DNA of 41,519 bases from NCBI GenBank assembly GCA_025062235.1, contig JANXAE010000009.1:1-41519 (forward strand). Direction: 5' to 3'. This DNA comes from Bryobacteraceae bacterium. GTDB lineage: Bacteria > Acidobacteriota > Terriglobia > Bryobacterales > Bryobacteraceae. Below, in pieces: positions 21,058 to 29,341 of the stretch; positions within the stretch are counted from its first letter, which is position 1; the number at the start of each line of letters is the position of its first letter. The position numbers were made by a program, and so were the translations under genes. The notes under the pieces were generated by a model. The model ran no database searches. It worked only from the letters and a program-made list of their open reading frames with translations, and was not told the origin of the DNA.

Positions 21058-21293
21058 GTTGACCTCCGCCGCCCAGCTTGGAGACGGCCCCTTGGCGAAA
21101 GCGGCGAGGGAATCGGCAAGCGCTGCGAAACTCCGGACAAAAAACAGCCCCGCTGACGTGAACGGCCCCTGCGCACCAGCCGCGCGTTCCCCCACGGTTC
21201 GGCCACTCCCGGGATCCATGGCCCGGAGGTAACTCCCAGCGCACAGGCTAAAGCGCCGGTGCCATCCAGCCGATTACGAGCCAGGAGAAGCCA

Positions 21294-22262
21294 ATGCCGG
21301 GGGACCGGCTGCTTTCGCAAGAGGAGATCGACAGTGTCTTCCGGAGCCTGAAAGAAAAGAGCCGGGTCGAAGAGCCCGCGCGCAAGGCCGTACCCTACGA
21401 TTTTCGACGGCCGGACCGAATCGCCAAGCACCAGCTCCGCGCGATCCATCTCTTGCACGAGAACTTCGCTCGCAACCTGGCTTCAAGCCTTTCGGCGTAC
21501 CTGCGCGCCTATGTGATCGTGAACCTGGTCTCGGTCGAGCAGCTTTCCTTCGCCGAGTTCTCGCAGTGCCTTCCCTCGCCGAGCTGCCTGGTGTCGCTGG
21601 CCATGCGTCCTTATGACGGCAACGCCGTTCTCGAGATCAACCCCTCGCTGGTGTTTCCCATTCTCGAGATGCTTCTGGGTGGGAGCGGCCGCAGCGGGGC
21701 CAAGATCAACCGGGAGGTCACCGAGATCGAGCAGAGCATTCTGGACGGGCTCTATCGCATCATCCTGCACGACCTCAAGCAGGCTTGGGCGCCGGTGACC
21801 ACGATTGATTTCACGATCGAGGCGCGCGAGACCGAGCCGCAGCTCCTTCAGATCATGTCGCCCAACGAAGCCGTGCTGGCCATTGGGCTCGAGGTCCGCA
21901 TGGCCGAGAACACGGGCATGATGAACATCGCCATGCCCTCGATCATCGTGAAGATGCTGCGGCAGAAGTTCGACCAGCAGTGGTCGGTGCGGCGAGCCGA
22001 ATCCACGGCGGAAGAGCAGGCGCGCATCCTGCGGCTGATCAAGCCGGCCTCCATCCAGCTCGACGCGCGCCTGCGAGGGCCCACCCTGCCCGCCAGGGAC
22101 TTGCTGGAGCTGGAGCCGGGCGATGTCCTGGAGCTGGACTACCCGCTCGACAGGCCCTTGGACATTCTGATCAACGGCGTGGCGAAGTTCCGCGGCTCCA
22201 TCGGTACGACGGGCAGGAAGCGGGCGTTCTTGATCAGGGAAGCCATCCAGGTGCGCGATTGA
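21294..22262 (+). CDS. fliM: Flagellar motor switch protein FliM
   Basis: Builds the C-ring switch complex at the flagellar base and binds CheY-P to change rotation. The 322-residue product starts with the CheY-binding peptide LLSQEEIDSVFRSL, has the middle CheC-like domain (RPDRIAKHQLRAIHLLHENF, LEINPSLVFPILEMLLGGSG, MSPNEAVLAIGLEVRM), and ends with the SpoA/FliN-like domain from about residue 248 (RLRGPTLPARDLLELEPGDV, RGSIGTTGRKRAFLI). Length fits the family. AGGAG lies eight bases before ATG 21294. What is odd is its isolation: fliM normally sits with fliN, fliL, fliO-R, but neighbours here are two unknown genes and a sugar-phosphate operon. Other flagellar genes must be elsewhere, if they exist. 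Confidence 0.95.
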   Translation: MPGDRLLSQEEIDSVFRSLKEKSRVEEPARKAVPYDFRRPDRIAKHQLRAIHLLHENFARNLASSLSAYLRAYVIVNLVSVEQLSFAEFSQCLPSPSCLVSLAMRPYDGNAVLEINPSLVFPILEMLLGGSGRSGAKINREVTEIEQSILDGLYRIILHDLKQAWAPVTTIDFTIEARETEPQLLQIMSPNEAVLAIGLEVRMAENTGMMNIAMPSIIVKMLRQKFDQQWSVRRAESTAEEQARILRLIKPASIQLDARLRGPTLPARDLLELEPGDVLELDYPLDRPLDILINGVAKFRGSIGTTGRKRAFLIREAIQVRD

Positions 22263-22273
22263 GGAACGGAGCT

Positions 22274-22346
22274 GGCCGGTGCGCTGGGCATCTCCGTGCC
22301 CGGCCGACACGCCCGGCGCTCGGGCAGGGGCGCATACGCACCGGCC
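22274..22346. repeat. Long-loop inverted repeat between convergent fliM and PFK genes
   Basis: GGCCGGTGCG (22274-22283) is a perfect 10-base inverted match to CGCACCGGCC (22337-22346), closing a 53-base interior that itself holds two direct copies of GCCCGGC and a small GGGC/GCCC hairpin. Read on either strand it forms the same closed structure. It fills the whole gap between two convergent genes and may act as a two-way terminator or processing structure, though no U-run is present. Confidence 0.45.
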
Positions 22347-22355
22347 CCGTCGGAT

Positions 22356-23558
22356 TCAGCCGAGCCGCCTCGGCACGGGCGTTCCCGAAAGCCTCGCCCG
22401 TGGCGCGATCTCGCCCGTCAGGGGCCGCGCGTATTCGAGAAATGGGCCGAGGACGTCGTTGCCCTCGGGATGGATCCACTCAGTAGGGAAGCGCCGCTCG
22501 ACGTTGGCCACGCGCTCCAACTCGACCAGCCCCGTGCGCACACGGTAGGCGGCGCCTGGCTCGCGGACCAGGGTGACCATCTTTTCGCTCTCACCCTCGA
22601 GCGCCGCGTGAACGGCTTCCCGGCCGCAGATCCTGGCTTCCTGCCGGTCGCTCTCGGAGACGAAGGCAGCGCTGGTGCGTCCGAGCAGGCCGGGCTTCTC
22701 GCTGCGGGCGCGCAGCTTCAGTCGCCGCGCGATCAACTGCGAGAGCGCGTGGGCGAGATTGCCGGCCAGCGCGTGCGCGAAGCCATCCGCGGCGATCAGG
22801 TCCGCCCCGAAAGGCTCGCCCTTTTCGTCCCGCTGGCCCTCGCAGACGGCGACGACCGCGTATCCCAGCCTTCGGTAGACGGCCTCCACGTCGGCGAGCA
22901 GCTTCTCGGCGGGCAGCGGGCGTTCGGGCAGATAGATCAGGTGGGGCGGATCGTCGGGCTGGTGGCGGGCCAAAGCGGTGGCCGCCGTCAGCCAGCCGGC
23001 GTTGCGTCCCATGACCTCCACCACGGTGACGCGCCCGGGCAACTCGCGCAGATCGGCGCCGATGTCCCTCAGCGCGCAGGCGTAAAAAAGCGCGGCAGAG
23101 CCATAGCCGGGCGAGTGATCGGTCTCGGCCAGGTCGTTGTCAATCGTCTTGGGAATGCCGATCGCGCGCAGTTCGTAGCCGGACTGGCGGGCGAGCTGCG
23201 CGACCTTCATGGTGGTGTCCATGGAGTCGTTGCCGCCCGTATAGAAGAAATACCGCACGTTGTGCGCGCGGAAGACTTCGAGGATGCGCTCGTAGTCGGG
23301 CTCCTTCACCTTGTAGCGGCAGGAACCGAGGGCAGAGCCGGGCGTGCGAGCGATGAGCTCGATCAGGTTGGGATCCTCGCGGTCCAGATCGAGGAAGTCC
23401 TCGGCCAGCACGCCTTGGATACCGTGCCGCGCTCCGTAGAGAGCGACGATTTCCCCATGGCGGCGCCGTTCTTCGATGACGCCAGCCAGGCTGGCGTTGA
23501 TGACGGCGGTGGGGCCGCCGCCGTGAGCCACCACCGCAGTACCCTTGAGCTTCTGCAT
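22356..23558 (-). CDS. 6-phosphofructokinase, probably diphosphate-dependent
   Basis: Phosphorylates fructose-6-phosphate (or a related ketose phosphate) in glycolysis. The 400-residue product has the PFK-A fold motifs: HGGGPTAVINASLAGVIEE near the start, GGNDSMDT at 108-115, PKTIDNDL at 136-143 and VMGRNAGWLT at 182-191. In ATP-using enzymes the loops read GGDGS and PGTIDND; an Asp in place of the second Gly and Lys in PKTIDND are the marks of PPi-using enzymes, so PPi is the likely donor. The Asn in GGND is less usual. ATG 23558 follows the sugar kinase stop by 6 bases, making it the last gene of a three-gene operon with an AgaS-like isomerase and a PfkB kinase. Confidence 0.9.
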   Translation of the reverse strand: MQKLKGTAVVAHGGGPTAVINASLAGVIEERRRHGEIVALYGARHGIQGVLAEDFLDLDREDPNLIELIARTPGSALGSCRYKVKEPDYERILEVFRAHNVRYFFYTGGNDSMDTTMKVAQLARQSGYELRAIGIPKTIDNDLAETDHSPGYGSAALFYACALRDIGADLRELPGRVTVVEVMGRNAGWLTAATALARHQPDDPPHLIYLPERPLPAEKLLADVEAVYRRLGYAVVAVCEGQRDEKGEPFGADLIAADGFAHALAGNLAHALSQLIARRLKLRARSEKPGLLGRTSAAFVSESDRQEARICGREAVHAALEGESEKMVTLVREPGAAYRVRTGLVELERVANVERRFPTEWIHPEGNDVLGPFLEYARPLTGEIAPRARLSGTPVPRRLG

Positions 23559-23564
23559 GGATGA

Positions 23565-24470
23565 TCACTCCTCAAAAGCTGCCGTACCGCCCACGCGAGT
23601 GACAGCGCGCGCACCGGCGCGCACGCCGGCGCGCAGGCACTCTTCGAGCGTGCCCCCGCGTACGAAGCGGGCAAGGAAACCGGCGTTGAAGCTGTCGCCC
23701 GCGCCTGTTGTCTCCACCACGCGGGTCTTGACGGCGGGGACGCGGCCCCACCAGCCGGCTGGGGGCACCCGCCCCCCCCCCGCGCCCCGCGTGACGCCCA
23801 CGACCCGCGGGCGCCGGGCCACGTGGCGGGCGGCCGCCCCCAGGTCGTGCAAACCGGTGATGCGGCGCGCTTCCTCCTCGTTGGGAAAGAAGATGTCGGT
23901 GAGAGCGAGCGTTTCGCGAAGGCCCGAATCCCAGCGTTCGTTCGGGTCGTAGTTGCAATCGAGCGAGGTGGTCAGGCCCAGACGGCGCGCCCGTCGGAAC
24001 AGGCCAGGCGCCCCGGGCTGGAGATTTTTGAGCAGGAAGTAGGCGCCCACGTGCAGGTGCCGGGCGCGCGCCAGGTAGCGGGAAGGCACGTCGGCGGCGC
24101 GGAGCCGCTCGATGGTGCCTGGGAAGGTGACGCCGGCGCGGCGACCGTCGCGGGTTTGCCATACTGTCAGGCCCGTCTTGGCCCCTCGCAGCTTGCGCAG
24201 GTAGCTCAAATCCACGCCGGCGGCCCTCAGGCGCTCTTCGACGAAACGCCCGAGAAAGTCGTCGCCGATCACTCCGACGAAGCCCGTGCGCGCGCCGAGA
24301 CGGGCAAGGTTGTGCGCGGTGATGGCGCTCGAGCCGCCGAGCACCAAGTGCATGTCGCGTGCCAGTTTTTCCTGGTCGAGCTCCAGGGGCGGGACTTCCG
24401 TGAGGATGAGATCTGCGTTGGCTTCACCGGCGACGATCACGTCCAGCGGGCGCCGCTCAGTCTTCTTCAT
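23565..24470 (-). CDS. PfkB/ribokinase-family carbohydrate kinase
   Basis: ATP-dependent sugar or sugar-phosphate kinase of about 301 residues. Seen motifs are VIVAGEANADLILTEVPPL at the start, the substrate-side GGSSAITAHNLARLGARTGF, GVIGDDFLGRFVEERLRAAG, and the C-terminal catalytic signature ETTGAGDSFNAGFLARF with the general-base Asp. ATG 24470 overlaps the upstream isomerase gene by 14 bases. A run of ten G residues in the coding strand (23772-23781) lies about 70 codons before the stop, just before the catalytic motif; it codes for the odd stretch RGAGGGRVPPAGWWG and is a likely slippage point. With the AgaS-like and PFK neighbours it probably phosphorylates tagatose-6-P, fructose-1-P or a fructosamine; the choice is not settled. 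Confidence 0.88.
   Translation of the reverse strand: MKKTERRPLDVIVAGEANADLILTEVPPLELDQEKLARDMHLVLGGSSAITAHNLARLGARTGFVGVIGDDFLGRFVEERLRAAGVDLSYLRKLRGAKTGLTVWQTRDGRRAGVTFPGTIERLRAADVPSRYLARARHLHVGAYFLLKNLQPGAPGLFRRARRLGLTTSLDCNYDPNERWDSGLRETLALTDIFFPNEEEARRITGLHDLGAAARHVARRPRVVGVTRGAGGGRVPPAGWWGRVPAVKTRVVETTGAGDSFNAGFLARFVRGGTLEECLRAGVRAGARAVTRVGGTAAFEE
23772..23781. repeat. Ten-base homopolymer (C10/G10) inside the PfkB kinase gene
   Basis: Ten consecutive C on the plus strand (G10 in the kinase's sense strand). A one-base change would shift the frame before the TGAGD catalytic motif and destroy the kinase. Tracts of this length are prone to slippage in cells and to miscounting in sequencing; as given, the reading frame is intact. 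Confidence 0.9.
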
Positions 24471-25506
24471 AAATGCGGACTCCCTGCACAACCCGCGAGA
24501 TGATGCGCGCGGGGCTGGGATTGTCGGGATCGAGCCCGCACCGGCGGCTGAGATGCCAACCGAGCAACTGGGCGAAGACAATTTCGGCCGGTGTCCGCAG
24601 CCAGTCCGGCAGCAGCGAAGCCGGTGTTTCCAGCACGCCATCGAAGTCACTGGCCGGTGCGGGGCCCAGAGCAATGAGCCGCCCGAGTCGCTTGGCGCGA
24701 AGCTCCCGCGCCAAGTCGAGCTCGTAGCGGCGCAGGCGCGGATCGCTCGAAACGAAGCACAGCACGAGCGTGTCTTCGGTGAGGAAACTCATGGGGCCGT
24801 GGCGCAGGCCGAGATAGGTTTCCGCGAGCGTGACCACGCGGCCGGCCGTCATCTCGAGCACCTTCAGGCACGCCTCGCGCGCCGCGGCTCTGAGCGCGGC
24901 CGAGGCCAGGGCGGCGAAACGCACCGGTGCGCGTTCCGCCCACCGCGCAGCCTCTTCGTCCAGCCGCGGCAGGGCCTCGCGCACCGCAGCGCACAGCACT
25001 GGAGCTGCCTCGGCGACCTCGCCAGGCCGCGCCAGGGCCAGGCCCGCGAGCACGAGGTTCGTGAAGGAGCTGGTCATCACTAGGCTGCGATCGTTGGTGC
25101 GGGGATCGAGCAGCACGGTCTCGACGCCGGGCCAGTTCGCCAGCTTGCCATCGGGATTCGCGGTCAGCGCGATGTGGCGCACGCGCGGAAAGGCGCGCTG
25201 GATCCGGGAGACCACTGCCAGACTCTCCGGGCTGTCTCCCGAGCGCGCCAGCGAGACGACAAGACCTTCACCGCAAAGGTAGCGACCGAAATCCAGGAAC
25301 AGCTCGGTCGAAGGCACGGCGCGGGCGCCCGGCCAGCCTGGTTCGATCGCTTCGGCCGCGTAGGCGGACGTGCCCGCCCCAGTGAGAACGGGCGCGGGCA
25401 GCTGACCGATATTCGCTGCCCGCACGCGCGCCAGCGTCTCCGGCCAGGTGTCGGGCTGCTGGTAGATCTCTTGGCGTGTGAGGTTCCCTATCGAAACAGA
25501 GGACAT
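24457..25506 (-). CDS. agaS: SIS-domain sugar isomerase/deaminase, AgaS family
   Basis: Two tandem SIS domains that isomerise and usually deaminate amino-sugar phosphates (galactosamine-6-phosphate deaminase/isomerase in the agaS branch). The 349-residue product matches the family along its length: NLTRQEIYQQPDTW, VLTGAGTSAYAAEA, VVSLARSGDSPESLAVV, IALTANPDGKLAN, TNDRSLVMTSSFTNLVLAGL, LGLRHGPMSFLTEDTLVLCF and SSDPRLRRYELDLARELR. ATG 25506 is chosen; an in-frame TTG at 25515 is the alternative and neither has a strong Shine-Dalgarno. It is first in a three-gene run with a PfkB kinase (14-base overlap) and a phosphofructokinase. A fructosamine deglycase (FrlB-like) role is a weaker alternative. 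Divergent from the Rrf2 regulator gene by 113 bases. Confidence 0.82.
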   Translation of the reverse strand: MSSVSIGNLTRQEIYQQPDTWPETLARVRAANIGQLPAPVLTGAGTSAYAAEAIEPGWPGARAVPSTELFLDFGRYLCGEGLVVSLARSGDSPESLAVVSRIQRAFPRVRHIALTANPDGKLANWPGVETVLLDPRTNDRSLVMTSSFTNLVLAGLALARPGEVAEAAPVLCAAVREALPRLDEEAARWAERAPVRFAALASAALRAAAREACLKVLEMTAGRVVTLAETYLGLRHGPMSFLTEDTLVLCFVSSDPRLRRYELDLARELRAKRLGRLIALGPAPASDFDGVLETPASLLPDWLRTPAEIVFAQLLGWHLSRRCGLDPDNPSPARIISRVVQGVRIYEED

Positions 25507-25574
25507 CGCACCCAAGATACTCGCTTACAGCACGGTCTAGCGAACCGGGGTGGAGCGGAAAGCTGACAGTGGGC

Positions 25575-25604
25575 TTGAAAAGGGCTAATCTCGATGGGTA
25601 AACT
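25575..25604 (+). promoter_or_regulatory. Candidate sigma-70 promoter for the Rrf2-cysK pair
   Basis: TTGAAA (25575-25580) and TAAACT (25599-25604) are separated by 18 bases, giving a start near 25611 and a leader of about nine bases before ATG 25620. The flanking CTAA and TTAG form the ends of a weak 23-base dyad across the -10 (25586-25608), a possible autoregulatory operator; the dyad's core does not match well. Confidence 0.5.
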
Positions 25605-25619
25605 TAGGTTCGACACGCC

Positions 25620-26045
25620 ATGCAGGTGCCGGCGAAAGGTGTGTACGCGTTGGAAGCCGTCTTCGAGCTGGCCGAAAACTACGGCGGTGAGCCGCTGCGC
25701 ATCGCCGACATCGCGCGCCGCAGGAACATCCCACAGAAGTTCCTCGAACTGATTCTGGCGACGCTCAAGCAGGTTGGTCTGGTGGAAGCCCGCCGCGGGG
25801 CGGAGGGCGGTTACATGCTGGCCAAGCCGCCGAGCCAAGTGAGCGTGGGCGATGTCCTGCGCGCCGTGGAAGGAAGCAGCGGTCTTCGGCTGGCCACGTT
25901 GCGGGGGCAAGACAATCCTTTCGCCGACCTTTGGCGGCGTTTGGACGACGCGGTCCGAACTTTGTTGGAGCGGACTACGTTCGAGGATTTGGTGCGCGCC
26001 TGGCGGGAGAAACAGAGCTTGGCGGCGCCTTATTGGGAGATCTAG
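25620..26045 (+). CDS. Rrf2-family transcriptional regulator lacking cysteines (CymR-like)
   Basis: A 141-residue winged-helix regulator. The HTH region holds [35 protein letters not shown] and [19 protein letters not shown], then the wing [23 protein letters not shown], all standard for Rrf2. The protein has no cysteine at all, so it cannot bind an Fe-S cluster as IscR or NsrR do. That absence, together with cysK starting 28 bases downstream, resembles CymR, the Firmicutes regulator of cysteine metabolism that senses through a complex with CysK. The function as a cysteine regulator is inferred. ATG 25620 is the first start after the candidate promoter; no clear Shine-Dalgarno is present. Confidence 0.88.
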   Translation: MQVPAKGVYALEAVFELAENYGGEPLRIADIARRRNIPQKFLELILATLKQVGLVEARRGAEGGYMLAKPPSQVSVGDVLRAVEGSSGLRLATLRGQDNPFADLWRRLDDAVRTLLERTTFEDLVRAWREKQSLAAPYWEI

Positions 26046-26073
26046 GACACCCCAGGGTGGTACGGTTCGTTCC

Positions 26074-27024
26074 ATGTACTTTGCCGACAATTCGCTGAGC
26101 ATCGGACGTACGCCTTTGGTGAAACTGAACCGGATCCCGGCCGGCCTGCCGGTGACGATGCTGGCCAAGATCGAGGGCCGCAATCCCGGCTACTCGGTCA
26201 AGTGCCGCATTGGGGCGGCGATGATCTGGGATTTGGAGCGGCGGGGCCTGCTGGGACCGGGCAAGGAGATCATCGAGCCGACCAGTGGCAACACGGGCAT
26301 CGCCCTGGCCTTCGTGGCGGCGGCGCGGGGCTATCCGATCACGCTGACCATGCCCGAGTCCATGTCGCTCGAGCGGCGCAAGGTCCTGCGGGCGTTCGGT
26401 GCGAAGCTGGTGCTGACCGACGCATCACTCGGCATGCGAGGCGCTGTGGCCAAGGCCGAGGAGATCGTGGCTTCGGATCCGGGTCGTTACGTGATGCCGC
26501 AGCAGTTCAAGAATCCTGCCAATCCTGAGATCCATTTCCGGACCACCGGACCTGAGATCTGGGAGGACAGCCAAGGCCAGATTGACGTGTTGGTCGCCGG
26601 CATCGGCACTGGCGGCACGATCACGGGCGTGTCGCGGTACATCAAGCACGTCCAGGGCAAGCCGATCCTCTCGGTAGGGGTGGAGCCCGAGGCTTCGCCG
26701 GTCATCACCCAGACGCTGCGTGGCGAGCCCATCAAGCCCGGGCCGCACAAGATCCAAGGCATCGGCGCGGGCTTCGTGCCGGAGGTGCTGGATCTTTCGC
26801 TGGTGGACCGGGTCGAGCAGGTCAGCAACGAAGAGGCCATCGAGTACGCGCGCCGGTTGGCGAGCGAAGAGGGTATTTTGTCCGGGATCTCTTCCGGCGC
26901 AGCCGTGGCGGTGGCCGTCCGGCTTGCGAAGTTGCCCGAGTTCCGCAACAAGACGATGGTGGTCGTCCTGCCCGATTCCGGCGAGCGTTACTTGAGCACG
27001 GTGCTCTTCGACGGGCTGGTCTGA
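26074..27024 (+). CDS. cysK: Cysteine synthase (O-acetylserine sulfhydrylase A)
   Basis: PLP enzyme that makes L-cysteine from O-acetylserine and sulfide. The 316-residue product carries the PLP lysine K43 in [17 protein letters not shown] (nearly identical to E. coli CysK), the substrate loop [19 protein letters not shown], the phosphate-binding [16 protein letters not shown], and [13 protein letters not shown] near the C-terminus. ATG 26074 ([18 protein letters not shown]) is the family start; an upstream in-frame extension into the Rrf2 gene has no family similarity. The protein ends VLFDGLV, without the C-terminal Ile typical of serine-acetyltransferase-docking partners being on CysK itself. 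It is co-transcribed with the Rrf2 regulator 28 bases upstream and its stop is 10 bases from the convergent DUF1080 gene. Confidence 0.96.
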   Translation: MYFADNSLSIGRTPLVKLNRIPAGLPVTMLAKIEGRNPGYSVKCRIGAAMIWDLERRGLLGPGKEIIEPTSGNTGIALAFVAAARGYPITLTMPESMSLERRKVLRAFGAKLVLTDASLGMRGAVAKAEEIVASDPGRYVMPQQFKNPANPEIHFRTTGPEIWEDSQGQIDVLVAGIGTGGTITGVSRYIKHVQGKPILSVGVEPEASPVITQTLRGEPIKPGPHKIQGIGAGFVPEVLDLSLVDRVEQVSNEEAIEYARRLASEEGILSGISSGAAVAVAVRLAKLPEFRNKTMVVVLPDSGERYLSTVLFDGLV

Positions 27025-27034
27025 GGCGGCTGTC

Positions 27035-27973
27035 TCACCGCACCAGCGGCGTCAGCGTGATCTTGCGGAATTCGACCACGCCGTGGTCGCCCTGAAGCAG
27101 GATCGGCCCAGGGCGGTCCTCGTGGGGATCCACCGCGATCGCGGTCAAGCCCTCGATCTCGCGGTTGTCAATGATCTTCACCCCGTTGAGCACCACGGTG
27201 ACCATGCGACCGACCAGGCGGATGTCAAAGGTCTGCCATTCGCCCGCAGGCTTGCTGGCGTTGACGCTGGGCGGGATCCGGCTGTAGACCGCCCCGTTGG
27301 AGTGCCCCGAGGGCGGGCGCCCGAAATCCTCCAGGATCTGCACCTCGTAGCGACCGCGCAGCCCGATGCCCGAGTTCGACTTGGGGCCGAGACGATACTC
27401 CACGTGCAACAGGAAGTTCCAGAATTTGGCCTCCGTCATGAGGTTGGGCGCTTTGGGGTCGTTGACGAGAATCCCGTCCTTGACGGTCCAGCCCACCTCG
27501 CCCGGCCTTCCCAAGGGAACCCAGCCCGTCAGATCCCTGCCGTTGAAAAGCTCGATGGGCTGCGTTTCTCGCCACGTCCCGTCATCTTTCTCGTTGATGA
27601 CGGGCGCCCGTTCGCCCACCCAGGAGACGGGCGGCTGTCCGGGCAGCCGGAAAAGCCCCGCGAGCTTGCCGTCCTGGATGCGCGCGGTCCAGACGCCGCG
27701 TGCCTGCCTGACGCGGTCGCCGATGCGCCACTTGCGCTCGAACTCGAAGCGCAACTCGCCGCGTCGGATGCTGATCCTGGGGATCTCGTCGAGCTGGCCG
27801 CCGGGTGCGCCCACAAACTTGCCTTTCAGTGCCGGGGTTCCGGCGCCCTCGATCTCGAGCCACCAGGCGCGGCGCATGCCCGATGGCTGGATGTTCCAGC
27901 GTCCGTTGAACGCTTCGTCGCCGGCGGCCCATGCGACCGTCGCCAAAAATGTGACCAGAATTGCCCTGTGCAT
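27035..27973 (-). CDS. Secreted DUF1080 (3-keto-disaccharide hydrolase-like) protein with an N-terminal extra domain
   Basis: A 312-residue exported protein. The signal peptide is MHRAILVTFLATVAWAAG. Residues about 130-312 form the DUF1080 concanavalin-like domain: ELFNGRDLTGWVPLG, GWTVKDGILVND, NFLLHVEYRLGPKSNSGIGL, YEVQILEDFGRPPSGHSNGA, EWQTFDIRLVGRMVTVVLNG and a closing RPGPILLQGDHGVVEFRKI. Some family members hydrolyse 3-keto-glycosides; many are uncharacterised. Residues 20-125 form a beta-rich domain (FNGRWNIQPSGMRRAWWLEI) resembling a lipocalin- or carbohydrate-module-like strand pattern that I cannot name. ATG 27973 is set by the signal peptide. It follows glgC's stop region on the same strand by 33 bases. 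Confidence 0.88.
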   Translation of the reverse strand: MHRAILVTFLATVAWAAGDEAFNGRWNIQPSGMRRAWWLEIEGAGTPALKGKFVGAPGGQLDEIPRISIRRGELRFEFERKWRIGDRVRQARGVWTARIQDGKLAGLFRLPGQPPVSWVGERAPVINEKDDGTWRETQPIELFNGRDLTGWVPLGRPGEVGWTVKDGILVNDPKAPNLMTEAKFWNFLLHVEYRLGPKSNSGIGLRGRYEVQILEDFGRPPSGHSNGAVYSRIPPSVNASKPAGEWQTFDIRLVGRMVTVVLNGVKIIDNREIEGLTAIAVDPHEDRPGPILLQGDHGVVEFRKITLTPLVR

Positions 27974-28006
27974 CGGGCAACAATCTAGCACAAGTGCGTT
28001 TGCGCT

Positions 28007-29260
28007 TCAGAGCGTCAGCGTGGCCAGCTCGACCGGCGAGCGTCCTCCTTCGACGACCACGATGCCTGTGGGGCTGACGTGGTAGCGCTTGCGGTCTTCT
28101 TCGAGGTCGTAACCGATCCAGGTGTCCGGCGGGATGTGCACGTTCTTGTCGAGGATGGCACGACGGATGCGTGCCCGCCGGCCGATGTCGCAGTTGTCGA
28201 AAATGATGGATTCCTCGACGACGGCGCCCGAGTGGATGCGCACGCCGCGCCCGATGACCGAGTTGCGCACCATGCCGCCCGAAAGGATGCTGCCTCCGGA
28301 GACGATCGAGTCAATGGCCTGACCGCGGCGGCCTTCCTCGTCGAAAACGAATTTGGCTGGCGGCGTGGCGTAGCTGGCGGTGCGCAACGGCCACTGGCGG
28401 TTGTAGAGGTTGAGCGCCGGATCCACGGCGCGCAGATCCATGTTCGCCTCGTAATAGGCCTCGATGGTGCCGACGTCGCGCCAATAGTTGGGCTTGCCGG
28501 GCGGCTCGCCCGGGATCCGGTTGGTTTCGAAGTTGTAGGCATACAGACGGCACCGCCTGGCCATCGAGGGAAGAATGTCGCGTCCGAAGTCGTGCGTGCT
28601 GGACTCGTCGGTCGCGTCGCGTTCGAGCTCGCGCAGCAGTGCCGGCGTCGAGAAAATGTAGTTGCCCATCGAAGCGAAGACCCGATCGGGATCGTCCGGC
28701 ATGTGAGGCGCTTCGGGATCCTTCTCGAAGAAGGCCGTGACGCGGCCGTCTGGCGCGGCCTGAATGACGCCGAACTCGCCCGCCATGCGCCGCGGCACGG
28801 GAATCGCCGCCACGGTGGCGTCCGCCTGACGCTCGCAATGGAACTCGATCATCTCGCGGATGTTCATGCGGTATATGTGGTCGGCGCCGAAGATCGCCAC
28901 CACGTCCGGCGCCGATTGTTCGATCAGATTGACGTTCTGGTAGATAGCGTCCGCCGTACCCAGGTACCAGGTTTCCCCCGGCGAGCGCATCTGCGCCGGC
29001 ACGGGGATGATGAACTGCTGGCTGAGGACGCCGCCGAACTGCCAGCCGTCGCGCAGATGCTGGAGCAGCGACTGGCTGCGAAACTGCGTGAGCACGTAGA
29101 TGGAGTAGATGCCCGAGTTGACCAGGTTCGACAGCACGAAATCAATGATGCGGTACTTGCCCCCGAAGGGGACGGCGGGCTTGGCCCGCTCCTTGGTAAG
29201 TGGCCACAGCCGTGTCCCTTTGCCTCCTGCGAGTACGAAGGCCAGTACGCGAAGCCGCAT
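28007..29260 (-). CDS. glgC: Glucose-1-phosphate adenylyltransferase (ADP-glucose pyrophosphorylase)
   Basis: Makes ADP-glucose from ATP and glucose-1-phosphate, the committed step of glycogen synthesis. The 417-residue product has the nucleotidyltransferase motif [84 protein letters not shown], and a C-terminal left-handed beta-helix ([34 protein letters not shown]). Length fits. The start ATG 29260 is preferred to an in-frame GTG at 29278; neither has a strong ribosome site. No other glg gene is in the window. The DUF1080 gene follows in the same direction by 33 bases. Confidence 0.96.
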   Translation of the reverse strand: MRLRVLAFVLAGGKGTRLWPLTKERAKPAVPFGGKYRIIDFVLSNLVNSGIYSIYVLTQFRSQSLLQHLRDGWQFGGVLSQQFIIPVPAQMRSPGETWYLGTADAIYQNVNLIEQSAPDVVAIFGADHIYRMNIREMIEFHCERQADATVAAIPVPRRMAGEFGVIQAAPDGRVTAFFEKDPEAPHMPDDPDRVFASMGNYIFSTPALLRELERDATDESSTHDFGRDILPSMARRCRLYAYNFETNRIPGEPPGKPNYWRDVGTIEAYYEANMDLRAVDPALNLYNRQWPLRTASYATPPAKFVFDEEGRRGQAIDSIVSGGSILSGGMVRNSVIGRGVRIHSGAVVEESIIFDNCDIGRRARIRRAILDKNVHIPPDTWIGYDLEEDRKRYHVSPTGIVVVEGGRSPVELATLTL

Positions 29261-29341
29261 GGCGCCGAACCCCGACACTGTTGATCCAGCGAATCGTTAG
29301 GCTATTTTGCCAGCTTGCCGGTGCCTTCACAAGGGAGTGGC

